Below, piece after piece: positions 41,446 to 50,964 of a stretch of 64,000 bases of DNA (position 1 is the stretch's first letter; each line of letters begins with the position of its first letter). The DNA comes from Duganella aceris (GTDB taxonomy: Bacteria; Pseudomonadota; Gammaproteobacteria; Burkholderiales; Burkholderiaceae_D). Position numbers and translations under genes: made by a program. A model generated the notes under the pieces. That model was not told the origin of the DNA and did no database searches. It saw nothing but the letters and a program-made list of their open reading frames with translations. The stretch is from NCBI RefSeq assembly GCF_011090165.1, contig NZ_JAADJT010000002.1, positions 248,001-312,000 of the forward strand, written 5' to 3'.

Positions 41446-42858
41446 CTATACAGCCTGCCAACGCAGCCGCAGCCGCCCCGCCCCGTCGACCAGCTTGTTG
41501 CAGTCCATGCCGATGCCGGCCGCGAACAGCAACTGCTTCGGCGCGCTGACCACGGGCAGCCGCGAGCGCTCCCAGGCCGGGATGTCCAGCGCCTGGTAGT
41601 GGTACTTGAGGCCGCGCGTCGGGCGGTTGTGCGCCGGCTTGAGGCGTTCGCCGCCGCGGCGGAATTCGATCAGCAGTTGCTGCGTGCGCAACCAGTCGGC
41701 GTCGAGGCCGTGCTCGCCTTCGGCGGCGAGGTCGAAGTGCAGCACGCCGCCGTAGGCCGGGAATGCCAGTTCGGTCTCGCCATTCCATTTGAACGAGGTG
41801 CCCGGTTCCTTGTCGAACTCGTCCTCGCGCGTGCCTTCCAGGTCGGCCAGCTTGGGCGTGATGTGCAGGCGGTCGCGGTGGCGGCGCACGTGGCAGTCCG
41901 GATGCGTGATCAGCGGCTGCGCGCCGTCGCGGGCTTCCAGCAGCTGCACCAGCATTTCCGACAGCCACGCCGCGCTCGGCATGCGCAGCTGGCGCAGCTG
42001 GAACCAGTGGCGCAGCAGGTTGTTGGCGCGGTCGGTGCTGAGCGTGCGCAGCTTGCCGATGTCGATGCAGTCGCCGTCCAGGCACAGCGCCAGATCCTGC
42101 TCGGCCAGCTCGGTCAGCAGCCGTTGCGCCGATTGCGCGTGCTGGGCGCTACGGGCGAAGCGTTCCTGGAAGCCGGGGAAAGCCTCGGCCAGCGCCGGCA
42201 TCACCTTGTGGCGCAGCGCGTTGCGGGCGAAGCGCGGGTCGTCGTTGGATTCGTCGTTGATGTGGGCGATGGCGTGCTCGGCCACGTAGGCGGCCAGCTG
42301 CTTGCGCGACACCGGCAGCAGCGGGCGCGCCATCACCAGCTCGGGGTTGCCCAGCAGTTCGGGCGCGGCGTTGGCGGCGTCCATGCCGGACAGGCCGGCC
42401 GGGCCGGAGCCGCGCAGCAGTTGCAGCAGCACGGTCTCGGCCTGATCGTCCTGGTGGTGCGCGGTCAGCAGCAGCTTGACGCCGTGCTCGGCGCACAGGG
42501 CACCCAGCGCGGCGTAGCGCGATTTGCGGGCGGCTTCTTCGGTGCCGGTCTTTTCCTTGCGCACCAGGGTGACGCGGCGGGCGGCGAAGGTCACGCCGAG
42601 CGCGGCGCAGGCTTGCTCGCAGTGCGCCAGCCAGGCGTCGGCGTTGGCGCTGATGCCGTGGTGGATGTGGAAGGCGTACAGCGCCACGCCGCGCGTTTGC
42701 GCGTAGCCGTGCGCCAGGTGCAGCAACGCCGACGAGTCGAGGCCGCCGCTGAGGGCGATCGCCAGCGCCGGCGCGCCCTCGCCCGCCACCCGCTGCAGGG
42801 CGGCGTCGGTGGCGCGTTCAAAGGTGGTGATCAGGCTTGGGATTTGCTGCTTCTTCAA
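41446..42858 (-). CDS. tilS: tRNA(Ile)-lysidine synthase
   Basis: The enzyme converts C34 of tRNA-Ile(CAU) to lysidine, so that it reads AUA instead of AUG. The PP-loop motif LSGGLDSSALLHLA, HIHHGIS, and TAHHQDDQAETVLLQLLRGSG are present. The C-terminal domain (FRRGGERLKP, VVSAPKQLLFAAGIGMDC) completes the family layout. The start is set at TTG 42858 (MKKQQIPSLITTFERA), with GGAG 6 bases upstream, giving 470 residues. The frame is open to ATG 42975, but those 39 codons run through a repeated palindromic element and are unlikely coding. It lies between accA and lysC. Confidence 0.93.
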   Translation of the reverse strand: MKKQQIPSLITTFERATDAALQRVAGEGAPALAIALSGGLDSSALLHLAHGYAQTRGVALYAFHIHHGISANADAWLAHCEQACAALGVTFAARRVTLVRKEKTGTEEAARKSRYAALGALCAEHGVKLLLTAHHQDDQAETVLLQLLRGSGPAGLSGMDAANAAPELLGNPELVMARPLLPVSRKQLAAYVAEHAIAHINDESNDDPRFARNALRHKVMPALAEAFPGFQERFARSAQHAQSAQRLLTELAEQDLALCLDGDCIDIGKLRTLSTDRANNLLRHWFQLRQLRMPSAAWLSEMLVQLLEARDGAQPLITHPDCHVRRHRDRLHITPKLADLEGTREDEFDKEPGTSFKWNGETELAFPAYGGVLHFDLAAEGEHGLDADWLRTQQLLIEFRRGGERLKPAHNRPTRGLKYHYQALDIPAWERSRLPVVSAPKQLLFAAGIGMDCNKLVDGAGRLRLRWQAV

Positions 42859-42919
42859 TTGCTGCTCCAAATGCGAACCGGGGGCGACGCGTTTGCGGGC
42901 CCCCGGTTGGTGTCTATGG

Positions 42920-42971
42920 GTTCCCGCTTTCGCGGGAACGACGGGCTCGTCATTCCCGCGCAGGCGGGAAT
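42920..42971. repeat. Paired dRS3-like palindromes
   Basis: GTTCCC-N8-GGGAAC (42920-42939) and ATTCCC-N8-GGGAAT (42952-42971) are two hairpins separated by 12 bases between accA and tilS. The second equals the neisserial dRS3 consensus pattern ATTCCC-N8-GGGAAT. They can fold as REP-like stem-loops. Confidence 0.75.
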
Positions 42972-42985
42972 CCATGCTGAGTGTC

Positions 42986-43960
42986 TTATTCCTGTGGCGT
43001 GGTCTCTTTGAACTTACCGTAGCTCATCAGCTTCTCGTGACGGGCTTCCAGCAAGTCCTTGGTCTTCATGCCGTGGAACTGGCGCAGCGAATCGGCCAGC
43101 GCGCGCTTCAGCAGCGTCGCCATCTGTTTCGGATCGCGGTGCGCGCCGCCCAGCGGTTCGCTGACGATCTTGTCGATCAGACCCATCGCCTTCAGGCGGT
43201 GCGCGGTCAGGCCCAGCGCTTCGGCGGCGTCGGCCGCGCGCTCGGAGGTCTTCCACAGGATCGAGGCGCAACCTTCCGGCGAAATCACCGAGTAGGTCGA
43301 GTATTGCAGCATCAGCACCGCGTCGCCGACCGCGATCGCCAGCGCGCCGCCGGAGCCGCCTTCGCCGATGATGGTGGCGATCAGCGGCACTTTCAGTTCC
43401 GCCATCACGTACAGGTTGTGGCCGATCGCTTCCGACTGGCCGCGCTCTTCGGCGTCGATGCCCGGGAACGCGCCCGGCGTGTCGACGAAGGTGAACACGG
43501 GAATGCCGAACTTCTCGGCCAGCTTCATCAGGCGCATCGCCTTGCGGTAGCCTTCAGGTTTCGGCATGCCGAAGTTGCGCAGCGCGCGCTCTTTCGTGTC
43601 GCGGCCCTTCTGGTGACCAATGACCATGCAGGCCTGGCCGTTGAAGCGCGCCAGGCCGCCGACCACCGACAGATCGTCCGCATAGGTGCGGTCGCCGTGC
43701 AGTTCGTGGAAGTCGGTGAAGATCTCGTTCACATAGTCCATCGTGTATGGACGCTGCGGGTGGCGGGCGATCTGCGCCACCTGCCAAGGGGTCAGCTTGG
43801 CGTAGATATCCTTGGTCAATTGCTGGCTCTTCTTGGCCAGACGATCGATCTCCTCAGAGATGTCGACAGCCGAATCATCCTGGACGAAGCGCAGCTCTTC
43901 GATCTTGCCATCGAGCTCAGCAATCGGTTGCTCGAAATTGAGGAAAGTTGTTTTGGTCAT
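42986..43960 (-). CDS. accA: Acetyl-CoA carboxylase carboxyltransferase subunit alpha
   Basis: The 324-residue protein is full length for AccA: N-terminal [20 protein letters not shown], then [41 protein letters not shown] and [42 protein letters not shown] and [15 protein letters not shown] follow. With AccD it moves the carboxyl group from biotin to acetyl-CoA, the first committed step of fatty acid synthesis. It stands between the glycosylase gene and tilS in a conserved same-strand block starting with cysS. Confidence 0.98.
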   Translation of the reverse strand: MTKTTFLNFEQPIAELDGKIEELRFVQDDSAVDISEEIDRLAKKSQQLTKDIYAKLTPWQVAQIARHPQRPYTMDYVNEIFTDFHELHGDRTYADDLSVVGGLARFNGQACMVIGHQKGRDTKERALRNFGMPKPEGYRKAMRLMKLAEKFGIPVFTFVDTPGAFPGIDAEERGQSEAIGHNLYVMAELKVPLIATIIGEGGSGGALAIAVGDAVLMLQYSTYSVISPEGCASILWKTSERAADAAEALGLTAHRLKAMGLIDKIVSEPLGGAHRDPKQMATLLKRALADSLRQFHGMKTKDLLEARHEKLMSYGKFKETTPQE

Positions 43961-44024
43961 TGTAGCTCCGTGTTTATTCTCAGCAAAGCGGGCACGAAAA
44001 TGCCTCGCTCAGCGATTAGAGTAT

Positions 44025-44684
44025 CTATTCTACAGCAACCGGATCAAGACTACGCCATAAGTACCAGGTGGCGACCGTGCGCCACGGTTCCCAGTTGGCG
44101 GAAACCTCGCGCGCGTCGCTGCGCGACACCGGCTCGCCGGAGAAGTAATTCTGGCTGATGCCCTGGATCAGGCCGGGGTCGTCGAGCGGCAGCACGTTCG
44201 GCCGCAGCAGGTTGAAGATCAGGAACATCTCGGCGGTCCAGCGGCCGATGCCGCGAATCTGCACCAGCTCGGCGATCACCGCCTCGTCGTCCATCTGGTC
44301 CCACTGGCTGGTGTGGACGCGCTTGTTCTTGAAGTGGTCGGCCAGGTCGAGGATGTATTCGGTCTTGCGCTTGGACAGGCCGCAGGCCGCCAACTGCTCG
44401 GCGCCGGCCTTGATGATCTGTGCCGGCGTGCATTTAGGGCTAACCACAAGCAACTTTTTCCACGCAGCGTCGGCCACTTTGGTGGTCACCTGCTGGCCGA
44501 CGATGGAACGCGCCAAGGTGGTGAACGGGTCGTCATGGCCGACCAGGTGCAGGTCGCCAAATTGCGGGATCAGTTTCTTCATGATGCGGTCCCGCTTCAT
44601 GAGCTCGATCTTGGCTTCTTCCCAGTACGCCGGAACGGCCGATACCGGGCCGCCTGCGCCCTCGTTATCCTTGGCGGTGACCAT
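44025..44684 (-). CDS. DNA-3-methyladenine glycosylase, HhH-GPD family (AlkA-type)
   Basis: The 219-residue protein has the helix-hairpin-helix motif LVQIRGIGRWTAEMFLIF and the catalytic aspartate in LPLDDPGLIQGI. An N-terminal helical part contains HDDPFTTLARSIVGQQVTTKVA. The iron-sulfur Cys cluster of endonuclease III is absent. It is the size of the shorter AlkA/Mag enzymes that excise alkylated purines. The start overlaps the cysS stop by one base (TAATG). Position between cysS and accA is shared with other Burkholderiales. Confidence 0.93.
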   Translation of the reverse strand: MVTAKDNEGAGGPVSAVPAYWEEAKIELMKRDRIMKKLIPQFGDLHLVGHDDPFTTLARSIVGQQVTTKVADAAWKKLLVVSPKCTPAQIIKAGAEQLAACGLSKRKTEYILDLADHFKNKRVHTSQWDQMDDEAVIAELVQIRGIGRWTAEMFLIFNLLRPNVLPLDDPGLIQGISQNYFSGEPVSRSDAREVSANWEPWRTVATWYLWRSLDPVAVE

Positions 44685-46075
44685 TATGCGCGGCGCCAGT
44701 TCGTGGTGCCGTCGGGCTTGTCTTCGAGAACGATGCCGGCGGCCAGCAGATCGGCGCGGATCTTGTCCGATTCGGCGAAGTTGCGCGCCTTCTTGGCTTC
44801 GATCCGCTTGGCGATCGCGGCAACGATTTCAGCATCGCCCGACGTGTCGGCGCCGCCGACCGCCGCCTGCAGGAACTGCTGCGGCGTACGGCCCAGCAGG
44901 CCGATGACGTCGGCCAGGCCCTTGAGCTGGCGCGCCAGCGCCGGCGATTTCGACTTGTTCAGCTCGCTGACCAGGTCGAACAGCACCGCCACCGCGACCG
45001 GGGTGTTGAAGTCGTCGTCCATCGCTTCGGCGAAGCGGACCGCGTGCGGCTCGCTCCAATCCAGCGCGGCGCCGTCGCCGGTCACGCCGTCCAGCGCCGT
45101 GTACAGGCGGGTCAGCGCGACGCGGGCGTCGTCCAGGTGCACGTCCGAGTAGTTCAGCGGGCTGCGGTAGTGGGCGCGCATGATGAAGAAGCGGATCACC
45201 TCGGCGTCGAACTTCTTCAGCACGTCGCGGATGGTGAAGAAGTTGCCCAGCGATTTGGACATCTTTTCGTTATCCACGCGCACGAAGCCGTTGTGCACCC
45301 AGTAGTTGACCATCTGATGGCCGAACGCGCCTTCCGACTGTGCGATCTCATTTTCATGGTGCGGGAATTGCAGGTCCGCGCCGCCGCCGTGGATGTCGAA
45401 GTGTTCGCCCAGCAACGCCGAGCACATCGCGGAGCACTCGATGTGCCAGCCCGGACGGCCCTTGCCCCACTTGGAATCCCACTTCACCTCGTCCGGCTCG
45501 GACTCCTTGGACGCCTTCCACAGCACGAAGTCCAGCGGATCGCGCTTGCCGGTGTTGACGTCGACGCGCTCGCCGGCGCGCAGGTCGTCCAGCGACTTGC
45601 CCGACAGGCGGCCGTAGTTGGGGAAGTTGCGCACCGCGTAGTTGACGTCGCCGTCGGCGCCCTGGTAGGCCAGGTCCTTCGATTCCAGCGTCTCGATCAG
45701 CGCCAGCATCTGCGGAACGTATTCGGTGGCGCGCGGCACCAGCGTGGCCGGCAGGATGCCCAGCGCGCCGGTGTCCTCGTCCATGTATCGCGTGAAACGG
45801 GTGGTCAGCTGCGAGATCGTCTCGCCGTTCTCGACCGCGCGCTTGATGATCTTGTCGTCGATGTCGGTGATGTTGCGGGCGTAGGTGACTTCATAGCCGG
45901 AGGCCATCAGCCAGCGGTACATCACGTCGAACGCCATCATCATACGGGCGTGGCCGATGTGGCAGTAGTCGTAGATGGTCATGCCGCAAACGTACATGCG
46001 GACCTTGCCAGCTTCGATGGGGACGAATGTCTGCTTGTCACGCGCCAGCGTGTTGTAGATCTTTAAATTGCTCAT
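44684..46075 (-). CDS. cysS: Cysteinyl-tRNA synthetase
   Basis: The 463-residue class I synthetase has the HIGH signature in [16 protein letters not shown] and [14 protein letters not shown]. Zinc ligands are seen in [23 protein letters not shown] and [14 protein letters not shown]. The DALR and C-terminal anticodon-binding regions end in [12 protein letters not shown]. It charges tRNA-Cys. It heads the minus-strand block cysS-glycosylase-accA-tilS-lysC. The 266-base region to ppiA upstream must hold promoters for both directions; none was assigned with confidence. Confidence 0.98.
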   Translation of the reverse strand: MSNLKIYNTLARDKQTFVPIEAGKVRMYVCGMTIYDYCHIGHARMMMAFDVMYRWLMASGYEVTYARNITDIDDKIIKRAVENGETISQLTTRFTRYMDEDTGALGILPATLVPRATEYVPQMLALIETLESKDLAYQGADGDVNYAVRNFPNYGRLSGKSLDDLRAGERVDVNTGKRDPLDFVLWKASKESEPDEVKWDSKWGKGRPGWHIECSAMCSALLGEHFDIHGGGADLQFPHHENEIAQSEGAFGHQMVNYWVHNGFVRVDNEKMSKSLGNFFTIRDVLKKFDAEVIRFFIMRAHYRSPLNYSDVHLDDARVALTRLYTALDGVTGDGAALDWSEPHAVRFAEAMDDDFNTPVAVAVLFDLVSELNKSKSPALARQLKGLADVIGLLGRTPQQFLQAAVGGADTSGDAEIVAAIAKRIEAKKARNFAESDKIRADLLAAGIVLEDKPDGTTNWRRA

Positions 46076-46341
46076 CGGACTCTTGCGTATTCTTTCTTAT
46101 AAGGGCACGGCGGCTCGGGCAATACGATAACCCGGCGCGGCACAGGATTGGGGTGCGCACCTGGAATTTCATCGTTTGCCGTGGAGACCGACAGACCCTC
46201 GGTAATGTTCTTCTTTCCACCGTAAGGGGTAGAATGGAACAAGTATAGCATTGATAAAAACAGCATAGTCCCAATCTGATCCGGGATTTTGCCGAGCAGG
46301 ACTCTTTCCAACACTTATAAAATCTACATGAGGAAGCACCA

Positions 46342-46965
46342 ATGCAACAAACTCAGCCCTCGCTGTACGCCAAATTGATGACCATGTTCGCCGGTTTCGC
46401 CCTGTCCGGCGCCGCGCTGGCGGCCCCAACCGCCGCTCCCGTCTCCGCCACGCCGCAGGTCGAGATCAAGACGTCGATGGGCGATATCGTGGTCGAACTG
46501 GACCGCGAAAAAGCGCCCAAGTCGGTCGACAACTTCCTCGGCTACGTCAAGTCCGGCTTCTACAAGGGCACCATCTTCCACCGCGTGATCGACGGCTTCA
46601 TGATCCAGACCGGCGGCTTCGATGAAAAGCTCAAGCAGAAAAAAACCAACAAGCCGATTCCGATCGAATCGCAAAACGGCCTGCTGAACAATAAATACAC
46701 GCTGGCGATGGCGCGCACCGGCGATCCGAATTCCGCCACCTCGCAATTCTTCATCAACGTCGAGAACAATGATGCCTTGAACTACCCCGGCCGCGACGGC
46801 TTCGGCTACGCGGTGTTCGGCAAGGTCGTCAAGGGCGAGGAAGTGGTCGACAAGATCAAAGGCGTGCTGGTCGACGACAAGGGCATGTTCCAGAACATCC
46901 CGGTGATTCCCATCGTGATCAAGTCCGCCACGATTTTGAAGACACCGATCCAGCCAAAACAGTAA
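46342..46965 (+). CDS. ppiA: Exported peptidyl-prolyl cis-trans isomerase, cyclophilin type
   Basis: The 207-residue protein has an N-terminal signal region (LMTMFAGFALSGAALAAP). A bacterial cyclophilin follows: VEIKTSMGDIVVELDREKAPKSVDNFLGYVKSGFY, GTIFHRVIDGFMIQTGGF, NSATSQFFINVENND and GYAVFGKVVKGEEVVDKI. It catalyses proline isomerisation during folding in the periplasm. GAGG lies 10 bases before the ATG. A cytoplasmic paralogue follows 43 bases later. Confidence 0.95.
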   Translation: MQQTQPSLYAKLMTMFAGFALSGAALAAPTAAPVSATPQVEIKTSMGDIVVELDREKAPKSVDNFLGYVKSGFYKGTIFHRVIDGFMIQTGGFDEKLKQKKTNKPIPIESQNGLLNNKYTLAMARTGDPNSATSQFFINVENNDALNYPGRDGFGYAVFGKVVKGEEVVDKIKGVLVDDKGMFQNIPVIPIVIKSATILKTPIQPKQ

Positions 46966-47008
46966 AATAGCGGCCTGCCGTATCTTTTAACCATTTCGGG
47001 ATAACAAA

Positions 47009-47503
47009 ATGACCAACGTAATCATCACCACCAACCACGGCGCCATGACCGTCGAACTGAACGACGAAAAAGCCCCTAAATCGGTCGCCAACTTCCTGGC
47101 CTACATGGAAGCCGGTCACTACAACGGCACCATCTTCCACCGCGTTATCGACGGTTTCATGGTCCAGGGCGGCGGTTTCGAGCCAGGCATGAAGCAAAAG
47201 CCGGCCGACGCCACGGTTGAAAACGAAGCCAAGAACGGCCTGAAAAACGAACCGTACACGCTGGCCATGGCCCGCACCTCGGCGCCGCACTCGGCATCGG
47301 CCCAGTTCTTCATTAACGTGAAAAACAATTCCTTCCTGGACTACCCAGGCCAAGACGGCTGGGGCTACGCGGTCTTCGGCAAGATCATCGCCGGCACCGA
47401 AGTCGCCGACGCGATCAAGAAGGTCAAGACCACCCGCAGCGGCATGTTCGCCGACGTGCCGGCGGAAGACGTCATCATCGAGAAGATCGAACTGGCTGCT
47501 TAA
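47009..47503 (+). CDS. ppiB: Cytoplasmic peptidyl-prolyl cis-trans isomerase B
   Basis: The 164-residue cyclophilin has no signal peptide. Motifs VIITTNHGAMTVELNDEKAPKSV, GTIFHRVIDGFMVQGGGFE, SAQFFINVKNNSFLD and GYAVFGKIIAGTEV match PpiB. It follows ppiA and precedes lpxH by 3 bases, and the ppiA-ppiB-lpxH order is common in betaproteobacteria. Confidence 0.97.
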   Translation: MTNVIITTNHGAMTVELNDEKAPKSVANFLAYMEAGHYNGTIFHRVIDGFMVQGGGFEPGMKQKPADATVENEAKNGLKNEPYTLAMARTSAPHSASAQFFINVKNNSFLDYPGQDGWGYAVFGKIIAGTEVADAIKKVKTTRSGMFADVPAEDVIIEKIELAA

Positions 47504-47506
47504 TCA

Positions 47507-48280
47507 ATGGACCAAAACAACATGCGCGCGGACCAGGTCTGCGCGCTGTTTATTTCAGATCTGCACCTGCAGCCCGCGCATCCCGCCACCAGTGCGGCGT
47601 TCTTCGACTTCCTGGAACGGCATGCGCGGCGCGCGCAGCAGCTGTACCTGCTCGGCGACCTGTTCGAATACTGGGCCGGCGACGACGATATCGACGATCC
47701 CTACCACCAGCAGATCATCGCCGCGCTGCGCGCCGTCAGCGATGCGGGCGTGACCGTCCATTGGATCGCCGGCAACCGCGATTTCCTGGTCGGCGCCAAG
47801 TTCGCCGAGGCAACCGACGTCATGCTGCTGCCGGAAACCTGGGTGGCCGAGATCGCGGGCCTGCGCGTGGTCGTGCTGCACGGCGACGCCCAATGCACCG
47901 AAGACACCAAATACCAGGAATTCCGCGCCATGGTGCGGCAGCCGGCGTGGCAGCACCAGTTCACCGCGATGCCGCTGGCGCAGCGCAAGGCCATCATCGC
48001 CGGCCTGCGCGCCGACAGCCGCAAGGAACAGGGCAATAAATCCTACGAGATCATGGACGTGACGCCGCAGGCGATCGCCGAGGTGTTCGAACAGACCGGC
48101 ACCGACATCATGATCCACGGTCACACCCACCGCCCCGCCCTGCACCTGGTCGACGGCAAGCGCCGTTACGTGCTGCCGGACTGGGAGGCGGACGCCAGCC
48201 CGCCACGCGGCGGCTGGATCGCCATCGACGCGCAAGGCAACATCACCCGCCACGACCTGAGCGGCGCGACCATCGGCTAG
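47507..48280 (+). CDS. lpxH: UDP-2,3-diacylglucosamine diphosphatase
   Basis: The 257-residue calcineurin-like phosphoesterase has the metal ligands in FISDLHLQPAHP, LLGDLFEYWAGDDD, WIAGNRDFLVG, VLHGDAQCTED and MIHGHTHRPALH. It hydrolyses UDP-2,3-diacylglucosamine to lipid X on the cytoplasmic face of the inner membrane, in lipid A synthesis. The ATG 3 bases after the ppiB stop has no clear ribosome binding site. The Met at residue 6 is an alternative start; coupling to ppiB is likely. Confidence 0.96.
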   Translation: MDQNNMRADQVCALFISDLHLQPAHPATSAAFFDFLERHARRAQQLYLLGDLFEYWAGDDDIDDPYHQQIIAALRAVSDAGVTVHWIAGNRDFLVGAKFAEATDVMLLPETWVAEIAGLRVVVLHGDAQCTEDTKYQEFRAMVRQPAWQHQFTAMPLAQRKAIIAGLRADSRKEQGNKSYEIMDVTPQAIAEVFEQTGTDIMIHGHTHRPALHLVDGKRRYVLPDWEADASPPRGGWIAIDAQGNITRHDLSGATIG

Positions 48281-48313
48281 CTCGCGCCGAGCCGCCGGCG
48301 CCGGCAGCAACGC

Positions 48314-49066
48314 TTAGCGCTGCACGCCGGCCATCGCCGTGTTCAAGCGCCGAATCAACGGCTGGTTGATATCGCGCGTGTGGCGGGTCCAACGCTCCAT
48401 GGTGCGCTGCAGTTCGGCGTGCAGTGCGTTGGCCTTGGCCGTGTCGCCGACGCCCGCCGCCCAGATCGCAAACTCCGCCTGCGCGGTGAAGCTGTTGTAA
48501 CGGCTCAGCGCGAACTCGAACTCCGCCCTCGCCTCATCGTTGCGGCCCGCCGCCGCCAGCGCCTGCGCCAGCAGCAGCGACACTTGCTCCGGCCGGAAAT
48601 TGGCGTCGCTGTTGCGGATGGTTTGCAGATGCGTCACCGCCGCCGCCGCGCGGCCGCAGGCCAACGTGGCGCGCGCCGCGCCGAAGCGGATCTCCAGGTC
48701 GCCAGCGAACGGACCCTGCAGACAAGCCTCATAGGTAGCAGCCGCCTCGTCGGCGTCGCCCGCCTCCATCAAGGCGCTGGCCAGACGCATCTGATTCTGC
48801 GCAGTGGGAGTGTATTCGTAGGCATCGCGCGCCTCGCGCAAATCGCGGCCCGGATCGAGCGTCCTGGCGGCCACCGTCACCGCTTTGCGCGCGCCGTGCT
48901 GCAATTTAGAATTCGGCAAATAGATGGCGATGAAATACACCACGCTGCCGAGACCTGGAAACATGAACAGGATCATCAGCCAGTACATCTGCTGGCCGCT
49001 GCGAATCACGTGGATCGCAAAGAACAACGCCACCAGAACATGAATTCCGATACCAAAGATTGCCAT
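48314..49066 (-). CDS. Membrane-anchored TPR-repeat protein
   Basis: The start is taken at ATG 49066 (MAIFGIGIHVLVALF); a TTG five codons earlier is possible. The 250-residue protein has two N-terminal membrane helices, the second resembling the PLDc_N segment (YWLMILFMFPGLGSVVYFIAIY). A cytoplasmic run of TPR-like helix pairs follows (about residues 80-230, such as ALMEAGDADEAAATYEACL and LLAQALAAAGRNDEARAEFEF). TPRs mediate protein contacts. The partner is unknown. It is convergent with lpxH. Confidence 0.82.
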   Translation of the reverse strand: MAIFGIGIHVLVALFFAIHVIRSGQQMYWLMILFMFPGLGSVVYFIAIYLPNSKLQHGARKAVTVAARTLDPGRDLREARDAYEYTPTAQNQMRLASALMEAGDADEAAATYEACLQGPFAGDLEIRFGAARATLACGRAAAAVTHLQTIRNSDANFRPEQVSLLLAQALAAAGRNDEARAEFEFALSRYNSFTAQAEFAIWAAGVGDTAKANALHAELQRTMERWTRHTRDINQPLIRRLNTAMAGVQR

Positions 49067-49108
49067 GAATCGCCCCAACAATGAAAGTGTGAGGCGAATT
49101 GTAAAGGA

Positions 49109-49615
49109 TTACGCGGCGACCGCGTCCGCCGGGCGCAGCCACACGCTGGCATAGCGCGCCAGGCGGCCGAGGAACACGCCGTTGAACACGCCGTACAGCG
49201 CGGTCACACCCAGTGCGAACGGCAGGCTGTGCGGCAACTCGGGATGCATCGCCGACGCCACCGCCACCGTGTATTTGGTCAAGAAGATCGCCATCATCAT
49301 CGCCAGCGGCATCCAGCTGCCGCGCTGGTGGATGGTGCCGGCGGCGCGGTCGATGGCGATGTCGCCGTTGGTCATGCGCCAGATCAGCGCCATGCCGGCC
49401 AATACCCCGATCGCCCACACGCCCCAGACGCCCGCACCCAGCGCGCCGTGGCCGTTCAAGCCGGACAGCGCCAGCACCAGCATCACGCCGGGAATGATGG
49501 CCATCTTCTGCAAGGTGATGTCGCGGTCGCGGCTGGCCAGGTAGCCGCGATACAGCAGGAAGGCGAGCAAGGCCCAGACGTAGACGGGGGTGTGGGAAAT
49601 GATTTGCTGAATCAT
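49109..49615 (-). CDS. Small integral membrane protein, DUF6622-like
   Basis: The 168-residue protein is almost wholly hydrophobic, with about five membrane helices (IISHTPVYVWALLAFLLYRG, MAIIPGVMLVLALSG, GVWAIGVLAGMALIW, MPLAMMMAIFLTKYT, FALGVTALYGVFNGVFLG). The pattern resembles the uncharacterised DUF6622 family as recalled, not checked. No functional residue set can be named. It stands alone between the TPR protein and the histidine kinase. Confidence 0.75.
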   Translation of the reverse strand: MIQQIISHTPVYVWALLAFLLYRGYLASRDRDITLQKMAIIPGVMLVLALSGLNGHGALGAGVWGVWAIGVLAGMALIWRMTNGDIAIDRAAGTIHQRGSWMPLAMMMAIFLTKYTVAVASAMHPELPHSLPFALGVTALYGVFNGVFLGRLARYASVWLRPADAVAA

Positions 49616-49716
49616 GGTGCGCTCCGCAGGTGTGGTTAAGGTGGAGCCACTATGCCCCGCCCGCTTGCGGCGCGGGCCGCGATGCGACGAAATGCGCCGC
49701 AGCGGCGCGAGCTGCG

Positions 49717-50898
49717 CTATTTCAGCGTGAAAATAAAGGAAGTCAGGTTGTCCGCCGACAGCACATCGATGTCGCCGCCGTGCGACTGGGCGATTTCGGA
49801 CACGATGAACAGGCCCAGCCCCAGGCCTTGACCGCCGACACCGGGATTGCCGCGCCAGAACGGCTTGAACAATTGGGCCATGGTTTCCGGCGTCATGGCC
49901 GACCCCTCATTGCTGACGATCAGTTCAAGCTTGCCGTCACGGCGATGCGCTTGCACCCATACCGGGCGCGACGGGTCGCCGTGCACCAGCGCGTTCTTGA
50001 CCAGATTGGACATCAGCTGCGCCAGCCGGCCGGCATCGCACAACACCGCTCCGACGATGAGGATGTCGGCGACGATCTCGCGCTGCGGGTAGGCGCCGCG
50101 CAACTCGGCCACCACCTGTTCGAACGCGGCCTGCAGCGCCGGCTCCGGCTTGAGCGCCAGCGCGATGCCGCCGCCCATGCGGCCGCGCGTGAAGTCGACC
50201 ACGTCGTCGACCAGGCCGGAGATGCGCAAGGCGCTGCGGCCGATGCGATCCACCACCCGCAACGCGTTGGGCGGCAGCTCCAGCATGCGCAACACTTCGG
50301 CGCCGCTGACGATCGAGCTCAGCGGCGTGCGCAGATCGTGGCCCAGCACGGCGATGAATTGCTCGCGCAGCTCGGCAGATTCCAGCTCGCCAAGCAGCGC
50401 ATGTTGGGCGTCGGCCAGGATGCGTTCGGTTTCCAGCTGCTTGGAGATCAGTTGCGCGAACAGCGCCAGGCTGTTGGTCACGGCCGGCACCGACAGGTTC
50501 GCCGCCACCGGATCGAGCCCGCACAGGGTGCCGAAATATTCGCCGTTGGGACGGAACAGCGGCACCGAGATGTAGCTCTGGAAGCCGTAGATCCGGGGCG
50601 TGTGGTGGTCGTGGTAGCGGGCGTCGGTGGAGACGTTGTCGATGACCACGGCGCTGCCGGTGTCGCGCACTTCCTCGCACAGCGTGGTGGTCACGTCCAG
50701 TCCGTCGCCGACATTGAGGCCGAAGGCCAGCCGGTCGAGCACGGCGCAAGTGGTCCAGGAGTCGGCCGTCACCCGCGCCACGCAAACAAAGCGCAGACCG
50801 GTGATCGCGGCCACCGTCTCCAGGATGGTGGGCACCGCCTCGATCGACTGAATGGTGGCGATATCGGCGGCAATGTTAACGGCTAAATCACGGTGCAT
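49717..50898 (-). CDS. GAF-domain sensor histidine kinase
   Basis: The 393-residue soluble kinase has an N-terminal GAF domain (about residues 20-165, with FVCVARVTADSW and SYISVPLFRPNGEYFGTLCGLDP). The dimerisation/phosphoacceptor helix has His in IAVLGHDLRTPLSSIV. The HATPase domain has the N-box QLMSNLVKNALVHGDP, and GQGLGLGLFIVSEI as G-box. No membrane helix or receiver domain is present. No cognate response regulator gene is adjacent, so it is an orphan kinase. Confidence 0.92.
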   Translation of the reverse strand: MHRDLAVNIAADIATIQSIEAVPTILETVAAITGLRFVCVARVTADSWTTCAVLDRLAFGLNVGDGLDVTTTLCEEVRDTGSAVVIDNVSTDARYHDHHTPRIYGFQSYISVPLFRPNGEYFGTLCGLDPVAANLSVPAVTNSLALFAQLISKQLETERILADAQHALLGELESAELREQFIAVLGHDLRTPLSSIVSGAEVLRMLELPPNALRVVDRIGRSALRISGLVDDVVDFTRGRMGGGIALALKPEPALQAAFEQVVAELRGAYPQREIVADILIVGAVLCDAGRLAQLMSNLVKNALVHGDPSRPVWVQAHRRDGKLELIVSNEGSAMTPETMAQLFKPFWRGNPGVGGQGLGLGLFIVSEIAQSHGGDIDVLSADNLTSFIFTLK

Positions 50899-50964
50899 GC
50901 AAAGGGTCTCGGATCGGGGGATGCGGCCATCTTACAGGCTTGGCGGCCAGATCGCGAGCCGAGA

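Noticed and set aside
46038..46314. Short frames in the cysS-ppiA intergenic region
   Set aside because: Overlapping frames on both strands without recognisable features; the region more likely holds the two promoters.
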